Part shown: positions 43,419-52,478 of the stretch, piece after piece | How positions within the stretch are numbered: the first letter of the stretch is position 1 | Layout: each line of letters begins with the position of its first letter | NCBI GenBank assembly: GCA_052118065.1 | Contig: JBQKHY010000005.1 | Span: 1 to 64,000, forward strand | Reading direction: 5' to 3' | DNA length: 64,000 nt | DNA from: Ruminococcoides sp052118065 | Lineage (GTDB): Bacteria > Bacillota > Clostridia > Oscillospirales > Acutalibacteraceae | The notes under the pieces: generated by a model | What the model was told of the DNA's origin: nothing | The model's database searches: none | The model's input: the letters and a program-made list of their open reading frames with translations, nothing else | Made by a program: the position numbers and the translations under genes

Positions 43419-45614
43419 ATGAAGAAATTTTCAAATTGCTTAAGCAAAGTATTTGCTATTCTTATGGGGATACTTATTTGCATCACCATTTCAGGAATTA
43501 TTATCTCTTATCCGGAATACGGTAACTACTTTTCATCAACAAGCCAAAACGGTAAAGAGTTATTCTGGCTATTTACCTCAATTGCAGTAGGTGGCATAAT
43601 TATCACCTGTACAATAATGGGACTGTTTAGGCTTATAAATAAACTGTCAAAAAAGGGACTGCTGATTTTCACAATAGCACTGTTTGTGATTTACGGTATA
43701 TCTGTTGTAGCTATCACCTACCTTTTCCCTACAATTCCAATGACTGATAGCTTTTATGTACACGACCAAGCAGTTGGTATGGCTCATGGTACTAAGGATG
43801 TAATCAATGGCAATTCACAGTACTTTAGAAAGTATAGCAACAACAACCCACTGATTATTCTGCTTTATTTTATTTACAAAATAGCTTATTCACTTGGAAT
43901 TACCGACCTAATTCAAGTTGGCAGATTGTTTAATGCTTCTTGCATTATGGGTAGCTTGGTACTGTTCTACCTTGCAATACAGAAACTATCCAAAAGAGAA
44001 ACTACCGGTGCAAAATTTATTTTGTTAAATCTACTTTTTGTACCAATGATTTTTATGACTTCTTGGGTATATACAGCCACTATCTGCCTACCTTTTATAG
44101 GTGGTATAATGTTATGTGGTGCAAACCTTATTAAAAATCAATCAAAAAAATCAATTATCATTAATTCAGCAATAATTGGTGTTTTGAGTATTGTTGGTTA
44201 CAACATCAGACCGGTTGTACTTATCCTATCTATTGCCGGTTTTATATGCTTATTCCTATGGACAGTTAAGGACAAAAAGCGTTTAATGAAGTCAGCTTTA
44301 ATGGTAGGTATTTGTGCAGTTTTTGCTTTAGGTTCATTTGCAACAACTAAGGCACTTAACAACCACTACTACACAGGTAGTAACGGTAACTTTCCTCTTA
44401 CTCACTGGGTAGCTATGGGTCTTACTGAAAACGGTATGTATGACACACAGTTGGTACAAGAGAATATGAGGCTTTCTAACACAGACGAAATGAAAGCTAA
44501 TGTAAATAAACATATCAAAGAAAGACTAAGCAATTACAATGCCGGTTCATTTATCAGCCATCTATATATTAAGAATGGCAATATCTGGGCTATCGGTTCA
44601 CTGGAATATCAATCTCGATTAATCGGTTCTGCTGAAAAATACACACCACTAAGCAAATGGTTATATGGCTCAAAAAGTGACTTAATGTGTCTATATACTC
44701 AGATGTTGTGGCTATCTCTCCACATACTTACACTAATTTACATAATAAGATTCATCTTTAACAAAGAAAGTAAATACGGCTTATTACAAATTCTTACTTT
44801 GCTAGGTGGTTATGGTTTCTATATGATATGGGAAGTAAAAACTGCCTATGCAGTACCATTTGTATTCTTTATTATAGGTATGGCTACTTTAGGTGGTGAA
44901 AGTATTGAAAATGCTTTTGCTATGTCAAATGCTAAGGTTAAGAACATTGGTAGAATTTCTTATTCTGCTGTAGCAATTTTCTCAATTGTACTTATGTTCA
45001 TCGGTGCACCATTCTTTACCGACAATGTTATGAAAGTAAGTGACAAGAAACTTCTTGTTAAGTCAACTCACAACTGTTCAATCAAAAAAGTTGCAACAAA
45101 AAAGAGAACAATCACTCAAGAGTTTTACACTAAAGAAAAGTTCAACAGAGTTTACCTAAATGTAGCTTGTAGAAACAACCCTTCTGTTAGTAACAGTAAA
45201 TACAAGATAACTCTAAAGAATAGCAAAAACAAAACTATCGCTACAAGGCTGGTTGATAGCAAGGACTATACAAATCGTGTTTCTGATATAAAACTGAAAT
45301 TACCTAAAAAGTACATACCATCAGGTGAAGAAAAGTTCAAGATAACAGTTAAGGGTATTTCCGGTACCAGAGAGGCTTTTAACTTTGGTTATAGCCATGG
45401 TAATGACATTGACCCTATAAGGGGGAACCTAAGAACTAACGGTAAGCTTGTGAAAGGTGACTTAAGACTTACTGTTTCTGAAATGCATAAAAATTCACTT
45501 CTTTCACCTAAAAGATACGGTGCTTTATGTGTAGGAATTGTCTTGATAGAAGTTATAACAGCATTTCTTTATTTTGGCTTTCTAAGAAAAAGCATTATAA
45601 TGATTAATAGATAA
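43419..45614 (+). CDS. GT-C-like integral membrane protein (putative glycosyltransferase), paralogue 1
   Basis: 731 residues from the ATG at 43419, behind AGGAAG. About 12 membrane segments precede an extracytoplasmic C-terminal domain (about 545-700) and a last membrane segment. The first large loop carries IPMTDSFYVHDQAVGMAHGT, an acidic-pair loop as in PMT/ArnT-type lipid-linked sugar transferases, and SNNNPLIILLYF follows. I infer an envelope glycosyltransferase; donor and acceptor are unknown. A paralogue with the same layout follows directly at 45662. Confidence 0.65.
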   Translation: MKKFSNCLSKVFAILMGILICITISGIIISYPEYGNYFSSTSQNGKELFWLFTSIAVGGIIITCTIMGLFRLINKLSKKGLLIFTIALFVIYGISVVAITYLFPTIPMTDSFYVHDQAVGMAHGTKDVINGNSQYFRKYSNNNPLIILLYFIYKIAYSLGITDLIQVGRLFNASCIMGSLVLFYLAIQKLSKRETTGAKFILLNLLFVPMIFMTSWVYTATICLPFIGGIMLCGANLIKNQSKKSIIINSAIIGVLSIVGYNIRPVVLILSIAGFICLFLWTVKDKKRLMKSALMVGICAVFALGSFATTKALNNHYYTGSNGNFPLTHWVAMGLTENGMYDTQLVQENMRLSNTDEMKANVNKHIKERLSNYNAGSFISHLYIKNGNIWAIGSLEYQSRLIGSAEKYTPLSKWLYGSKSDLMCLYTQMLWLSLHILTLIYIIRFIFNKESKYGLLQILTLLGGYGFYMIWEVKTAYAVPFVFFIIGMATLGGESIENAFAMSNAKVKNIGRISYSAVAIFSIVLMFIGAPFFTDNVMKVSDKKLLVKSTHNCSIKKVATKKRTITQEFYTKEKFNRVYLNVACRNNPSVSNSKYKITLKNSKNKTIATRLVDSKDYTNRVSDIKLKLPKKYIPSGEEKFKITVKGISGTREAFNFGYSHGNDIDPIRGNLRTNGKLVKGDLRLTVSEMHKNSLLSPKRYGALCVGIVLIEVITAFLYFGFLRKSIIMINR

Positions 45615-45661
45615 CCTTGGTTCTTTAAGGATTTATAGTTTGTTTTATAGGAGGAATTTCA

Positions 45662-47821
45662 ATGACGAAGTTTACAAATTTTTTTGCTAAACTAATTTCT
45701 ATTGTTTTAGGCATTCTTATTTTACTTAACATTTCGTCTATTATAGTTAATGACAAGGTGGCATTATTCTTAACTAGAAATCCTAACAATACAACTTCAC
45801 AATTATTAGTTTACTCGATAATTGCTATTGGTGGCATATTGATGGTAATTGGCATTATGGCACTTTTTAAGCTAATCAATAAGCTTTCAGATAAAGGGTT
45901 AACAACCCTTGCAATTGTGCTGATAGGAATTTACAGTATAACAACTATAGCAAATATATTTTTATTTCCTGCTATTCCTAACTCTGACTCTTACTATGTT
46001 CAGGATTATGCAATTAAAATGGCAAGAGGAGATATTAATATAATAGATGGCAATGACAACTACTTTGGAAAATATAGCAACAACAATGCTATTGTTCTTA
46101 TCCTATATTATCTATTCAAAGCATTTTTCTTTGTAGGACAGGACAACCTTCTTTGGGTTGGTAGAATTTTTAATTCACTATGTATTATAGGCACAACTGT
46201 TCTTTTCTACTTTGCTATTGTTAAATTTACAGGTAAAAAAGCAACAGCTACTAAGTTCCTACTACTAAGTGTACTACTACCATCTGTTCAATTTTCATCC
46301 TCATGGGTATATACTGCAACAATATGTATGCCTTTTATAGGTGGCATCTTCCTATGTGGTGCAAACCTAATCAAAGCCACAACACGGAAATCTATAATCA
46401 TTAATTCAGCCATTATAGGTGTGCTAAGTGTTGTTGGTTATAAGGTTAGACCGGTTGTTATCTTTATTTCTTTAGCCGGCATTATCTGTATGTTTTTCTG
46501 GGCATTTAAAGACAAAAAGAATCTGCTAAAATCAGCCTTTTCCCTTGCAATTTGTGCAGTAGTAGCCGGTACATCATTCTTAGCCTGTAAAGGAATTGAC
46601 AACCACTACTACACAGGTAGTGATAAGCAATTCCCTATTACTCACTGGATTGCTATGAGTCTTAAAGGTGACGGTGCTTATGACTTACAGTACAAAAATA
46701 AGCATGAAGCAATGAATACCACAGAAGAAATCAACAAGGACTCTATTAAGGATATTAAGAGTACTCTTAAAAGTTACACACCACTAACTTTGTTTAAACA
46801 TCAATACGAAAAAAGCAGCCTTATGTGGAGTGAGGGTTCTGTAGGTTACTATACAAGACAAAAAGGCAGTAACACATATAGAAGTTTTAATGACTATATT
46901 TGTGGACCAAAGAAACATATGCTAATCATGTATTGTCAAATGTTATGGTTAGCCTTTAACATTTTTATTATGGTTTATTTATATAAGCTATTTAGAAACA
47001 AATCATCAAAGAAAGATTTACTACTTGCAATCACTTTACTTGGTGCATTGGTTTTCTATATGATATGGGAAGTAAAGATTAATTACGCATTGCCTTTCGT
47101 ACCGATTATTATTGCAATGGCTAGTATGGGTGGAATTTCAATTGAAAGTAAATTCACTGTACCGGAAGTTAGCACTAAGAAGTGTTATAAAGTTTCTTAC
47201 ATAACAGTTGCAACTTTATTTATTGCCTTATTACTTTCAAACATTTATTATGTTTCATTTAATCAAATAGTAAGGGAAACTCCAAAAATAGAGAACTTTT
47301 CTTCTGTAAGCAATGAAATTGATAATGTTTCCGAACATAATAAAGTACTTAAACAAACATTCTATGCTGACAGTGACTTTAATAAATTATCATTTTTCAG
47401 TATTGATCATCATGACAATCCTTCTTCTAAGTATAAAATCAGACTGAAAAACAGTAAAAATAAGGTTCTTGCAGAAAAGACTTATTCCAGCTATTATACA
47501 TTTGAAAAAACAAGGAATGTTATATTAAAGCTACCTAAAACATACTCACCTACTCATAACGAAAAATTCACCTTAACAATTAAAGGTTTAGGAGCTGACT
47601 CTGACTATCAAGAGTTCAACTACTCAGACAGTTCACAGATTAACTGCCTACCCGGTGAATTAAAAATTAACGGAAAACCTATTAACGGTGATCTAAAATT
47701 CGGTTTATTTTATACTGAAAGAACAGCATTAATGAGTTTACCGGCTTACCTAACACTAATTGCTATTATTGCTTTAGCAGAGGTTTTAGTATATATTTCA
47801 TTGTTCAAAAAGAAAAATTAA
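45662..47821 (+). CDS. GT-C-like integral membrane protein, paralogue 2
   Basis: 719 residues, with the same layout and clear similarity to 43419-45614 along the whole length. The loop motif is IPNSDSYYVQDYAIKMARGD. Shared blocks include SNNNAIVLILYYL, SSWVYTATICMPFIGGIFLC, NSAIIGVLSVVGYKVRPVVI, HYYTGSDKQFPITHWIAMSL and FYMIWEVK. AGGAGG precedes the ATG. Tandem duplication followed by divergence suggests two acceptors or donors. The reaction is not known. Confidence 0.65.
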   Translation: MTKFTNFFAKLISIVLGILILLNISSIIVNDKVALFLTRNPNNTTSQLLVYSIIAIGGILMVIGIMALFKLINKLSDKGLTTLAIVLIGIYSITTIANIFLFPAIPNSDSYYVQDYAIKMARGDINIIDGNDNYFGKYSNNNAIVLILYYLFKAFFFVGQDNLLWVGRIFNSLCIIGTTVLFYFAIVKFTGKKATATKFLLLSVLLPSVQFSSSWVYTATICMPFIGGIFLCGANLIKATTRKSIIINSAIIGVLSVVGYKVRPVVIFISLAGIICMFFWAFKDKKNLLKSAFSLAICAVVAGTSFLACKGIDNHYYTGSDKQFPITHWIAMSLKGDGAYDLQYKNKHEAMNTTEEINKDSIKDIKSTLKSYTPLTLFKHQYEKSSLMWSEGSVGYYTRQKGSNTYRSFNDYICGPKKHMLIMYCQMLWLAFNIFIMVYLYKLFRNKSSKKDLLLAITLLGALVFYMIWEVKINYALPFVPIIIAMASMGGISIESKFTVPEVSTKKCYKVSYITVATLFIALLLSNIYYVSFNQIVRETPKIENFSSVSNEIDNVSEHNKVLKQTFYADSDFNKLSFFSIDHHDNPSSKYKIRLKNSKNKVLAEKTYSSYYTFEKTRNVILKLPKTYSPTHNEKFTLTIKGLGADSDYQEFNYSDSSQINCLPGELKINGKPINGDLKFGLFYTERTALMSLPAYLTLIAIIALAEVLVYISLFKKKN

Positions 47822-47841
47822 AACTTAACAAAGAGATAATT

Positions 47842-48771
47842 ATGAATTCAAAAAAATTTTTCAGTAACAAAATAATAGCACCTTTAATTGCCCTACTATG
47901 TGTAACATTGTGGGGCACTGCTTTTCCTGTAATTAAAAAGTGCTATGAAATATTTTCAATTCCAACAAGTGATTATGCCTCAAAGGTACTTTTTGCCGGA
48001 TATAGGTTCTTTATTGCCGGTGTAATGGTGCTTATTGTGGCAATTATATTGCAGAAAAAATTTGTAAAACCAAATAAGAATGATATTTTACCAATCTCAA
48101 TTATGGGCTTTCTGCAAATATTCTTGCAATATCTATTTTCTTACATAGGACTTTCCAACACCACCGGTACAAAAACCTCAGTAATCACTTCCCTAGGTTC
48201 ATTTATCGGTGTGCTGATTTCACCAATCTTTTTCACATCTGACAAGCTAAATTTTAAAAAGATTTTAGGTTGCATTATCGGTTTTATAGGTGTAATTGTT
48301 ATAAACCTTGATGGACTTTCTACCGGTGGGTTTACTCTTTTAGGAGAAGGCTTTGTGGTATTCTCCACAATTGCAGCAACCGGTGGTAATATTTATTGCA
48401 AAAAGATAAGCAAAGGCAGAGACCCTATGACTGTTTCAGCCTATCACCTACTTCTCGGTGGTGGTGGACTAATTATTGTAGGTGCATTGTTTGGTGGTTA
48501 TCTTGACTTTTCAAACATTACAATATATCTGCTACTGATTTACCTAGGTATTGTTTCTGCTGCCTCATTTACTCTGTGGACAGCTTTATTAAAATACAAC
48601 CCTGTATCCAAGATTCTTATTTTCAACCTACTAATCCCAATTTTCGGCACAATATGGAGTGGTATTCTGTTAGGTGAAGATATTATTAACCTTTACAACA
48701 TTGTATCTGTTGTGTTAATATCAATAGGTATTATTCTTGTTAACTTAAGGAGTAAGAAAGATGAAAATTAA
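47842..48771 (+). CDS. EamA/DMT-family transporter
   Basis: 309 residues with ten membrane segments in two EamA repeats. CVTLWGTAFPVIKKCYEIFS at the start and WTALLKYNPVSKILIFNLLI in the second half are typical. It starts 20 bases after the second GT-C gene and overlaps the next gene by 11 bases, so these genes probably form one operon. The substrate is unknown. Confidence 0.85.
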   Translation: MNSKKFFSNKIIAPLIALLCVTLWGTAFPVIKKCYEIFSIPTSDYASKVLFAGYRFFIAGVMVLIVAIILQKKFVKPNKNDILPISIMGFLQIFLQYLFSYIGLSNTTGTKTSVITSLGSFIGVLISPIFFTSDKLNFKKILGCIIGFIGVIVINLDGLSTGGFTLLGEGFVVFSTIAATGGNIYCKKISKGRDPMTVSAYHLLLGGGGLIIVGALFGGYLDFSNITIYLLLIYLGIVSAASFTLWTALLKYNPVSKILIFNLLIPIFGTIWSGILLGEDIINLYNIVSVVLISIGIILVNLRSKKDEN

Positions 48772-49420
48772 AGGTGCTATTTTTGATATGGATGGTGTAC
48801 TGCTAAATTCAGAAATTCTTTATCAGCGTTTTTGGTTAGAGGCACTACACTACTTTAACTATCCGGCAACAGAAAGCCATGTACTTGCTTTACGCTCACT
48901 AACCGGTAAAAAGGCTGAAGCAAAGTTAAAGTCATTTTTTGGTGATGATTTTGATTATCCAACAGTTAAGGCAAAGAGAATCGAACTGATGGATAACTTC
49001 GTCAATGAAAACGGTGTTGAAATGAAGAAAGGTGCTGATGTCCTTTTACCTTATCTAAAGGAAAAAGGTATAAAAATAGCCCTTGCAACATCTTCACCTT
49101 TAGAAAGAGCAAAGGACCATTTATCAAGGGTTAATTTATTTCAGTATTTTGACACCTGTGTTTGTGGTCCAATGGTTAAGAATTCAAAACCTGCACCGGA
49201 TATTTACCTACTAGCAAGTGAAAAGCTGGGACTTAATCCGGAAGAATGTATTGCAGTAGAAGACTCACCAAATGGTGCATTGTCAGCAATTAATGCAAAT
49301 TGCAAAACTATTGTTGTACCTGACTTAACACCTTGTGGTGAAAGTATAAAGCCAAAGCTATTTGCACTTTGTGATTCACTTTTAGATATTAAAAATGGCT
49401 CTGTCACAACAAATGGTTGA
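48761..49420 (+). CDS. HAD-superfamily hydrolase (beta-phosphoglucomutase-like), C-terminus altered by transposon
   Basis: 219 residues. Motif I is IFDMDGVLLNSE, motif II LATSSPLERA and motif IV AVEDSPNGALSAINA; it belongs to the beta-PGM/phosphatase subfamily with a C1 cap. The last seven residues (GSVTTNG) are encoded by the inverted repeat of the transposon that starts at 49397. Removing the element and one copy of the target duplication restores DIKN-Tyr-Val-stop, so the insertion exchanged only the last two residues. The enzyme should remain functional. Confidence 0.85.
   Translation: MKIKGAIFDMDGVLLNSEILYQRFWLEALHYFNYPATESHVLALRSLTGKKAEAKLKSFFGDDFDYPTVKAKRIELMDNFVNENGVEMKKGADVLLPYLKEKGIKIALATSSPLERAKDHLSRVNLFQYFDTCVCGPMVKNSKPAPDIYLLASEKLGLNPEECIAVEDSPNGALSAINANCKTIVVPDLTPCGESIKPKLFALCDSLLDIKNGSVTTNG
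49389..49396. repeat. left target-site duplication of the transposon
   Basis: TTAAAAAT, repeated exactly at 51122-51129. An 8-bp duplication is typical of IS1595-family elements. Confidence 0.93.
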
Positions 49421-49421
49421 T
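49397..49421 (+). repeat. left terminal inverted repeat
   Basis: Begins GGCTCTGTCACAACAAA and pairs with 51097-51121. It contains the stop codon now used by the upstream HAD gene and most of the -35 box of the transposase promoter. Confidence 0.9.
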
Positions 49422-49445
49422 TTTTGACGAGAAATAGCGTATAAT
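49417..49445 (+). promoter_or_regulatory. transposase promoter starting in the inverted repeat
   Basis: TTGATT (49417-49422), 17 bp, TATAAT (49440-49445). Transposase bound to the inverted repeat could therefore repress its own gene. Confidence 0.7.
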
Positions 49446-49484
49446 AATAGTAAGAAACAGTACCACCGAAGGAGGTAATTGGAT

Positions 49485-50522
49485 ATGCCTACTATCAAAG
49501 ACGCATTAGATATTATCGGTAAGTTGACTGTCGCAGAGCAGGAAAGCCTTAAAACAATGCTTTTAAGTCCTGCCTTTGTAAAGTCTTTGAATATTGAAGA
49601 TTTCGTAGCAAAGGAACGCTTTGCAAATGGTCGTGTATGCCCTCTTTGTGGCTGTATCCATGTGGTTCGCAATGGTCATCGTAAAGATGGCACACAGCGA
49701 TATGTATGTAAGGATTGTGGCAAGTCCTTCGTGATTGCTACGAACTCCATTGTGTCTGGTACAAGAAAAGACTTGTCCGTGTGGGAGCAGTACATTGATT
49801 GTATGATGAATGGCTTATCCATTCGTAAGACTGCTGTTGCTTGTGGGATTCACAGAAACACCGCATTCCTTTGGAGACACAAGATTTTGGATGCACTTCA
49901 GAATATGGCAGACGATGTTACCCTTGACGGCATTATTGAGGCTGACGAAACTTTTTTCGCCATCTCGTACAAGGGCAATCATAGCAAGAGTAAGACATTT
50001 GCTATGCCACGCAAGGCTCATAAGCGTGGTCATTCTACACATATCAGAGGCTTGTCCCAAGAAAAGGTATGTGTTCCTTGTGCGGTTAATAGGAATGGCT
50101 TGTCTATCTCCAAGATTACGAATACTGGTAGAGTTTCTACAAGAGATTTACATCATATTTATGATGGTAGGATTAAGACCAATTCCACTCTTGTTACGGA
50201 CAAGATGAACTCCTATGTGAGATTTACAAATGCCAATGGCATTGACCTTGTGCAGTTAAAGACTGGCAAAGCCAAGAAAGGCATTTATAATATCCAACAT
50301 ATCAATAGCTACCATAGCCAGCTAAAGAGGTTTATGCGTGGCTTTAACGGTGTTTCTACCAAGTATCTGAACAACTATCTTGTGTGGAATAACCTTGTAA
50401 ATTACGCCAAAGAAAGCGACATGGAGAAAAGGAACATCTTCTTAACTTTCGTTTTGGCAACATTGAAAACTGCTAAATGCAGAGATTTATCAAACAGACC
50501 AGCAGTTCCTCTGGTCGCCTAA
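49485..50522 (+). CDS. IS1595-family transposase
   Basis: 345 residues from the ATG at 49485, with GGAGG ahead. The N-terminal zinc ribbon is CPLCGCIHVVRNGHR...CKDCGKSF (about 46-75). An HTH-like segment (LSIRKTAVACGIHRNTAFLW) follows. The DDE nuclease has IIEADETFF, LVTDKMNSYV and the late NSYHSQLKRFMRGFNGVSTK block. No frameshift or stop is seen, so the element may be active. Codon use differs from the neighbouring genes. Confidence 0.93.
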   Translation: MPTIKDALDIIGKLTVAEQESLKTMLLSPAFVKSLNIEDFVAKERFANGRVCPLCGCIHVVRNGHRKDGTQRYVCKDCGKSFVIATNSIVSGTRKDLSVWEQYIDCMMNGLSIRKTAVACGIHRNTAFLWRHKILDALQNMADDVTLDGIIEADETFFAISYKGNHSKSKTFAMPRKAHKRGHSTHIRGLSQEKVCVPCAVNRNGLSISKITNTGRVSTRDLHHIYDGRIKTNSTLVTDKMNSYVRFTNANGIDLVQLKTGKAKKGIYNIQHINSYHSQLKRFMRGFNGVSTKYLNNYLVWNNLVNYAKESDMEKRNIFLTFVLATLKTAKCRDLSNRPAVPLVA

Positions 50523-50545
50523 TTAGAATTTGTGGAGATGATAAG

Positions 50546-51040
50546 ATGGTCAATATAACAGATGTAAAACAGATTCTTCAATTTGCAATAGATGCGGAGA
50601 TTAAAGTCTTTCTTGATGGTGGCTGGGGTGTAGATGCTCTTCTTGGATATCAGTCAAGAGCCCATAATGATATTGACATTTTTGTAGAAAAGAACGATTA
50701 TCAGAACTTTATAGAAATAATGAAAGCTAATGGCTTTTATGAGATTAAGATGGAATATACAACATTGAACCATACTGTATGGGAAGATTTGAAAAACAGA
50801 ATTATTGATTTGCATTGTTTTGAATATACGGACGAAGGTGAAATTCTTTATGATGGGGATTGTTTTCCGGTAGAAACTTTTTCGGGTAAAGGAAGAATTG
50901 AGGAAATAGAGGTTTCCTGTATTGAACCATATAGTCAAGTAATGTTCCATCTGGGATACGAGTTTGATGAAAATGATGCACATGATGTGAAGTTATTGTG
51001 TGAGACACTTCATATCGAAATTCCAAATGAGTATAGATAA
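50546..51040 (+). CDS. lnu(C): lincosamide nucleotidyltransferase, Lnu(C) type
   Basis: 164 residues, the length known for Lnu(C). The nucleotidyltransferase motif is FLDGGWGVDALLGYQSRAHN, then DIDIFV, with the metal-binding Asp pair. An HCFEYTDEGEILYDGDCFP stretch follows. Enzymes of this family inactivate lincomycin and related lincosamides by adenylylation in the cytoplasm. The frame extends to 50477 inside the transposase gene, but GGAGATG precedes the ATG at 50546. It is cargo of the transposon. The assignment to lnu(C) rests on length, motif and element context recalled without a database search. Confidence 0.9.
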   Translation: MVNITDVKQILQFAIDAEIKVFLDGGWGVDALLGYQSRAHNDIDIFVEKNDYQNFIEIMKANGFYEIKMEYTTLNHTVWEDLKNRIIDLHCFEYTDEGEILYDGDCFPVETFSGKGRIEEIEVSCIEPYSQVMFHLGYEFDENDAHDVKLLCETLHIEIPNEYR

Positions 51041-51058
51041 CTGCAAATAACAGTTTGT

Positions 51059-51080
51059 AGGGGAGTTCTGATACTCCCCT
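51059..51080 (+). terminator. terminator of the cargo gene
   Basis: A perfect 8-bp stem AGGGGAGT/ACTCCCCT with loop TCTGAT, inside the element. The following tail is A-rich, so termination may be weak. Confidence 0.6.
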
Positions 51081-51096
51081 ATAAAAATGGCTATTT

Positions 51097-51121
51097 ATCA
51101 ACTGTTTGTTGTGACATAGCC
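51097..51121 (-). repeat. right terminal inverted repeat
   Basis: Reads GGCTATGTCACAACAAACAG on the minus strand; partner of 49397-49421. Confidence 0.9.
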
Positions 51122-51129
51122 TTAAAAAT
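51122..51129. repeat. right target-site duplication
   Basis: TTAAAAAT, identical to 49389-49396. Confidence 0.93.
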
Positions 51130-51141
51130 TATGTATAAGAG

Positions 51142-51180
51142 AAATGCTCAAGTAGGATAAAACTTACTTGAGCATTTTTT
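51142..51180. terminator. terminator once shared by the HAD gene, now beyond the transposon
   Basis: A perfect 13-bp stem AAATGCTCAAGTA/TACTTGAGCATTT with a T6 tail. Before the insertion it lay 7 bases after the HAD stop codon. It also ends the convergent gene at 51187. Confidence 0.88.
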
Positions 51181-51186
51181 ACTTTA

Positions 51187-52467
51187 TTAAGATTTCTTAG
51201 CTGAAGAACTAAACATTACTTGTAATGTTTTACTGTCAACAGTACCGGTAGCACTTAGCTTGTTTTTCTTTTGGAAATTTTCAAGTGCTGTCTTTGTCAT
51301 ATCACCAAAGTAACCTGTAGAATTGCCACTTGCAAGATAACCTAAATCAGTAAGTCTTTCTTGCATAGCCTTGTTGTAGTCATTCTGTGACTGTAGTGTC
51401 ATTGTTTTAATAGCACTATCGGTAAACTTAACCTTGTACTTTGACTGTAGTGGATACTTTTCTTTAGGTTTAGTTGTTGTAGGTACAGTTGTAGTTGTTA
51501 CTGTTGTGGTTGCTTTACTTGCAGTTGTAGATTTAGCACCCTTAGTAGTCTTTTCTACAGTAGTTGTAGGGTTTGTCTTTATCTTTTCAAAGGTACTCTT
51601 ATCAATAGTCTGCAAGATTTTTTCCACATTTTCAATGGCAGTTTTGCCCTGTAGCTTTAGCTTATTCTTCTCAATAATAATATGACCGTTAGACTTGTTA
51701 AAATCGCACTTTTTAAGTGTATCTTTATTCTCTAAACTCTTATATGTATCATTATTACAAACTAAATACTTAGGATTTAGGCTACCTATCATATTAACAT
51801 CATAGGTTGAGTTGTTAACATCCTTAGTAACAACATCAGTACCGGTAAAGGCAAGTAACTTACCGTACCAACTTTCCTTAATTACAGAAACATATGGACC
51901 TGTACCCTCAAGGAAAAGTAGCTTGTCCTTACTATGCTTTTTGCTGAACTCTGTTTTATAATTCTTAAGAGTGTTCATTAGCTTAGTATAAGCCTCGTTA
52001 CCCTTAGTTTTACCTGTTTCACCATTTAGAATTGCACCGACAGAAGTATATGTTGTCAGTATATCTTCACCGGTATTTCCGTAATGGAACTGTACAACCT
52101 TAACATCACTATCTTCAAGTGTCTTTATAGCACCATCGGACATATTGTCATCAGCCAATACAACCTCTATATCACTGTCAATAATCTTCTTTGTATCAGG
52201 TTCAATAGCAGTACCACAAGTTTTCTTATCTTTTAAACTATCTGTAATAACATCACTGCTGATTAAAGTAATATCCTTTTCCATACCAAGCTGACAAACA
52301 ATATCAGCCACATTAGGGCTTAATACTGCAACTTTCTCAGGCTTGGAGTTAAAGGTAGTATTTCCTATTGTAATGGGATAGGAGCTGTCACTACTGTTGC
52401 AACCAACAGTAAAAATCAATGTGCAAAACAAAAGCAATGCACATATGGTTGTTTTCACTATTCTCAT
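51187..52467 (-). CDS. lipoprotein: metal/siderophore-type binding domain fused to peptidoglycan-binding domain
   Basis: 426 residues. A type II signal with lipobox FTVGC (Cys about 23) precedes a periplasmic-binding fold of the BtuF/FepB/FhuD type (about 30-290): PEKVAVLSPNVADIVCQLGM, then an EGTGPYVSVIKESWYGKLLAF segment. A Thr/Lys linker (about 300-335) leads to a C-terminal PG_binding_1-type domain (MQERLTDLGYLASGNSTGYF, then TALENFQKKNKLSATGTVDS). Anchored at the membrane and gripping the wall, it could present a ligand. No ABC permease is nearby. It starts 11 bases after the AAA ATPase gene. Confidence 0.78.
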   Translation of the reverse strand: MRIVKTTICALLLFCTLIFTVGCNSSDSSYPITIGNTTFNSKPEKVAVLSPNVADIVCQLGMEKDITLISSDVITDSLKDKKTCGTAIEPDTKKIIDSDIEVVLADDNMSDGAIKTLEDSDVKVVQFHYGNTGEDILTTYTSVGAILNGETGKTKGNEAYTKLMNTLKNYKTEFSKKHSKDKLLFLEGTGPYVSVIKESWYGKLLAFTGTDVVTKDVNNSTYDVNMIGSLNPKYLVCNNDTYKSLENKDTLKKCDFNKSNGHIIIEKNKLKLQGKTAIENVEKILQTIDKSTFEKIKTNPTTTVEKTTKGAKSTTASKATTTVTTTTVPTTTKPKEKYPLQSKYKVKFTDSAIKTMTLQSQNDYNKAMQERLTDLGYLASGNSTGYFGDMTKTALENFQKKNKLSATGTVDSKTLQVMFSSSAKKS

Positions 52468-52478
52468 TATATTTTCCT

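Larger units (their letters stand above)
49397..51121 (+). mobile_element. IS1595-family transposon with lnu(C)-type cargo (MTnSag1-like)
   Basis: 1,725 bp. Imperfect 25-bp terminal inverted repeats lie at 49397-49421 and 51097-51121, with three mismatches and a shared core TGTCACAACAAA. A perfect 8-bp target duplication flanks it. It contains an apparently intact transposase and one passenger gene for lincosamide nucleotidylation. Size, repeats and gene content match what is known of MTnSag1 from Streptococcus agalactiae. Its base composition is higher in G+C than its surroundings. This points to recent transfer between Firmicutes. Confidence 0.93.
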
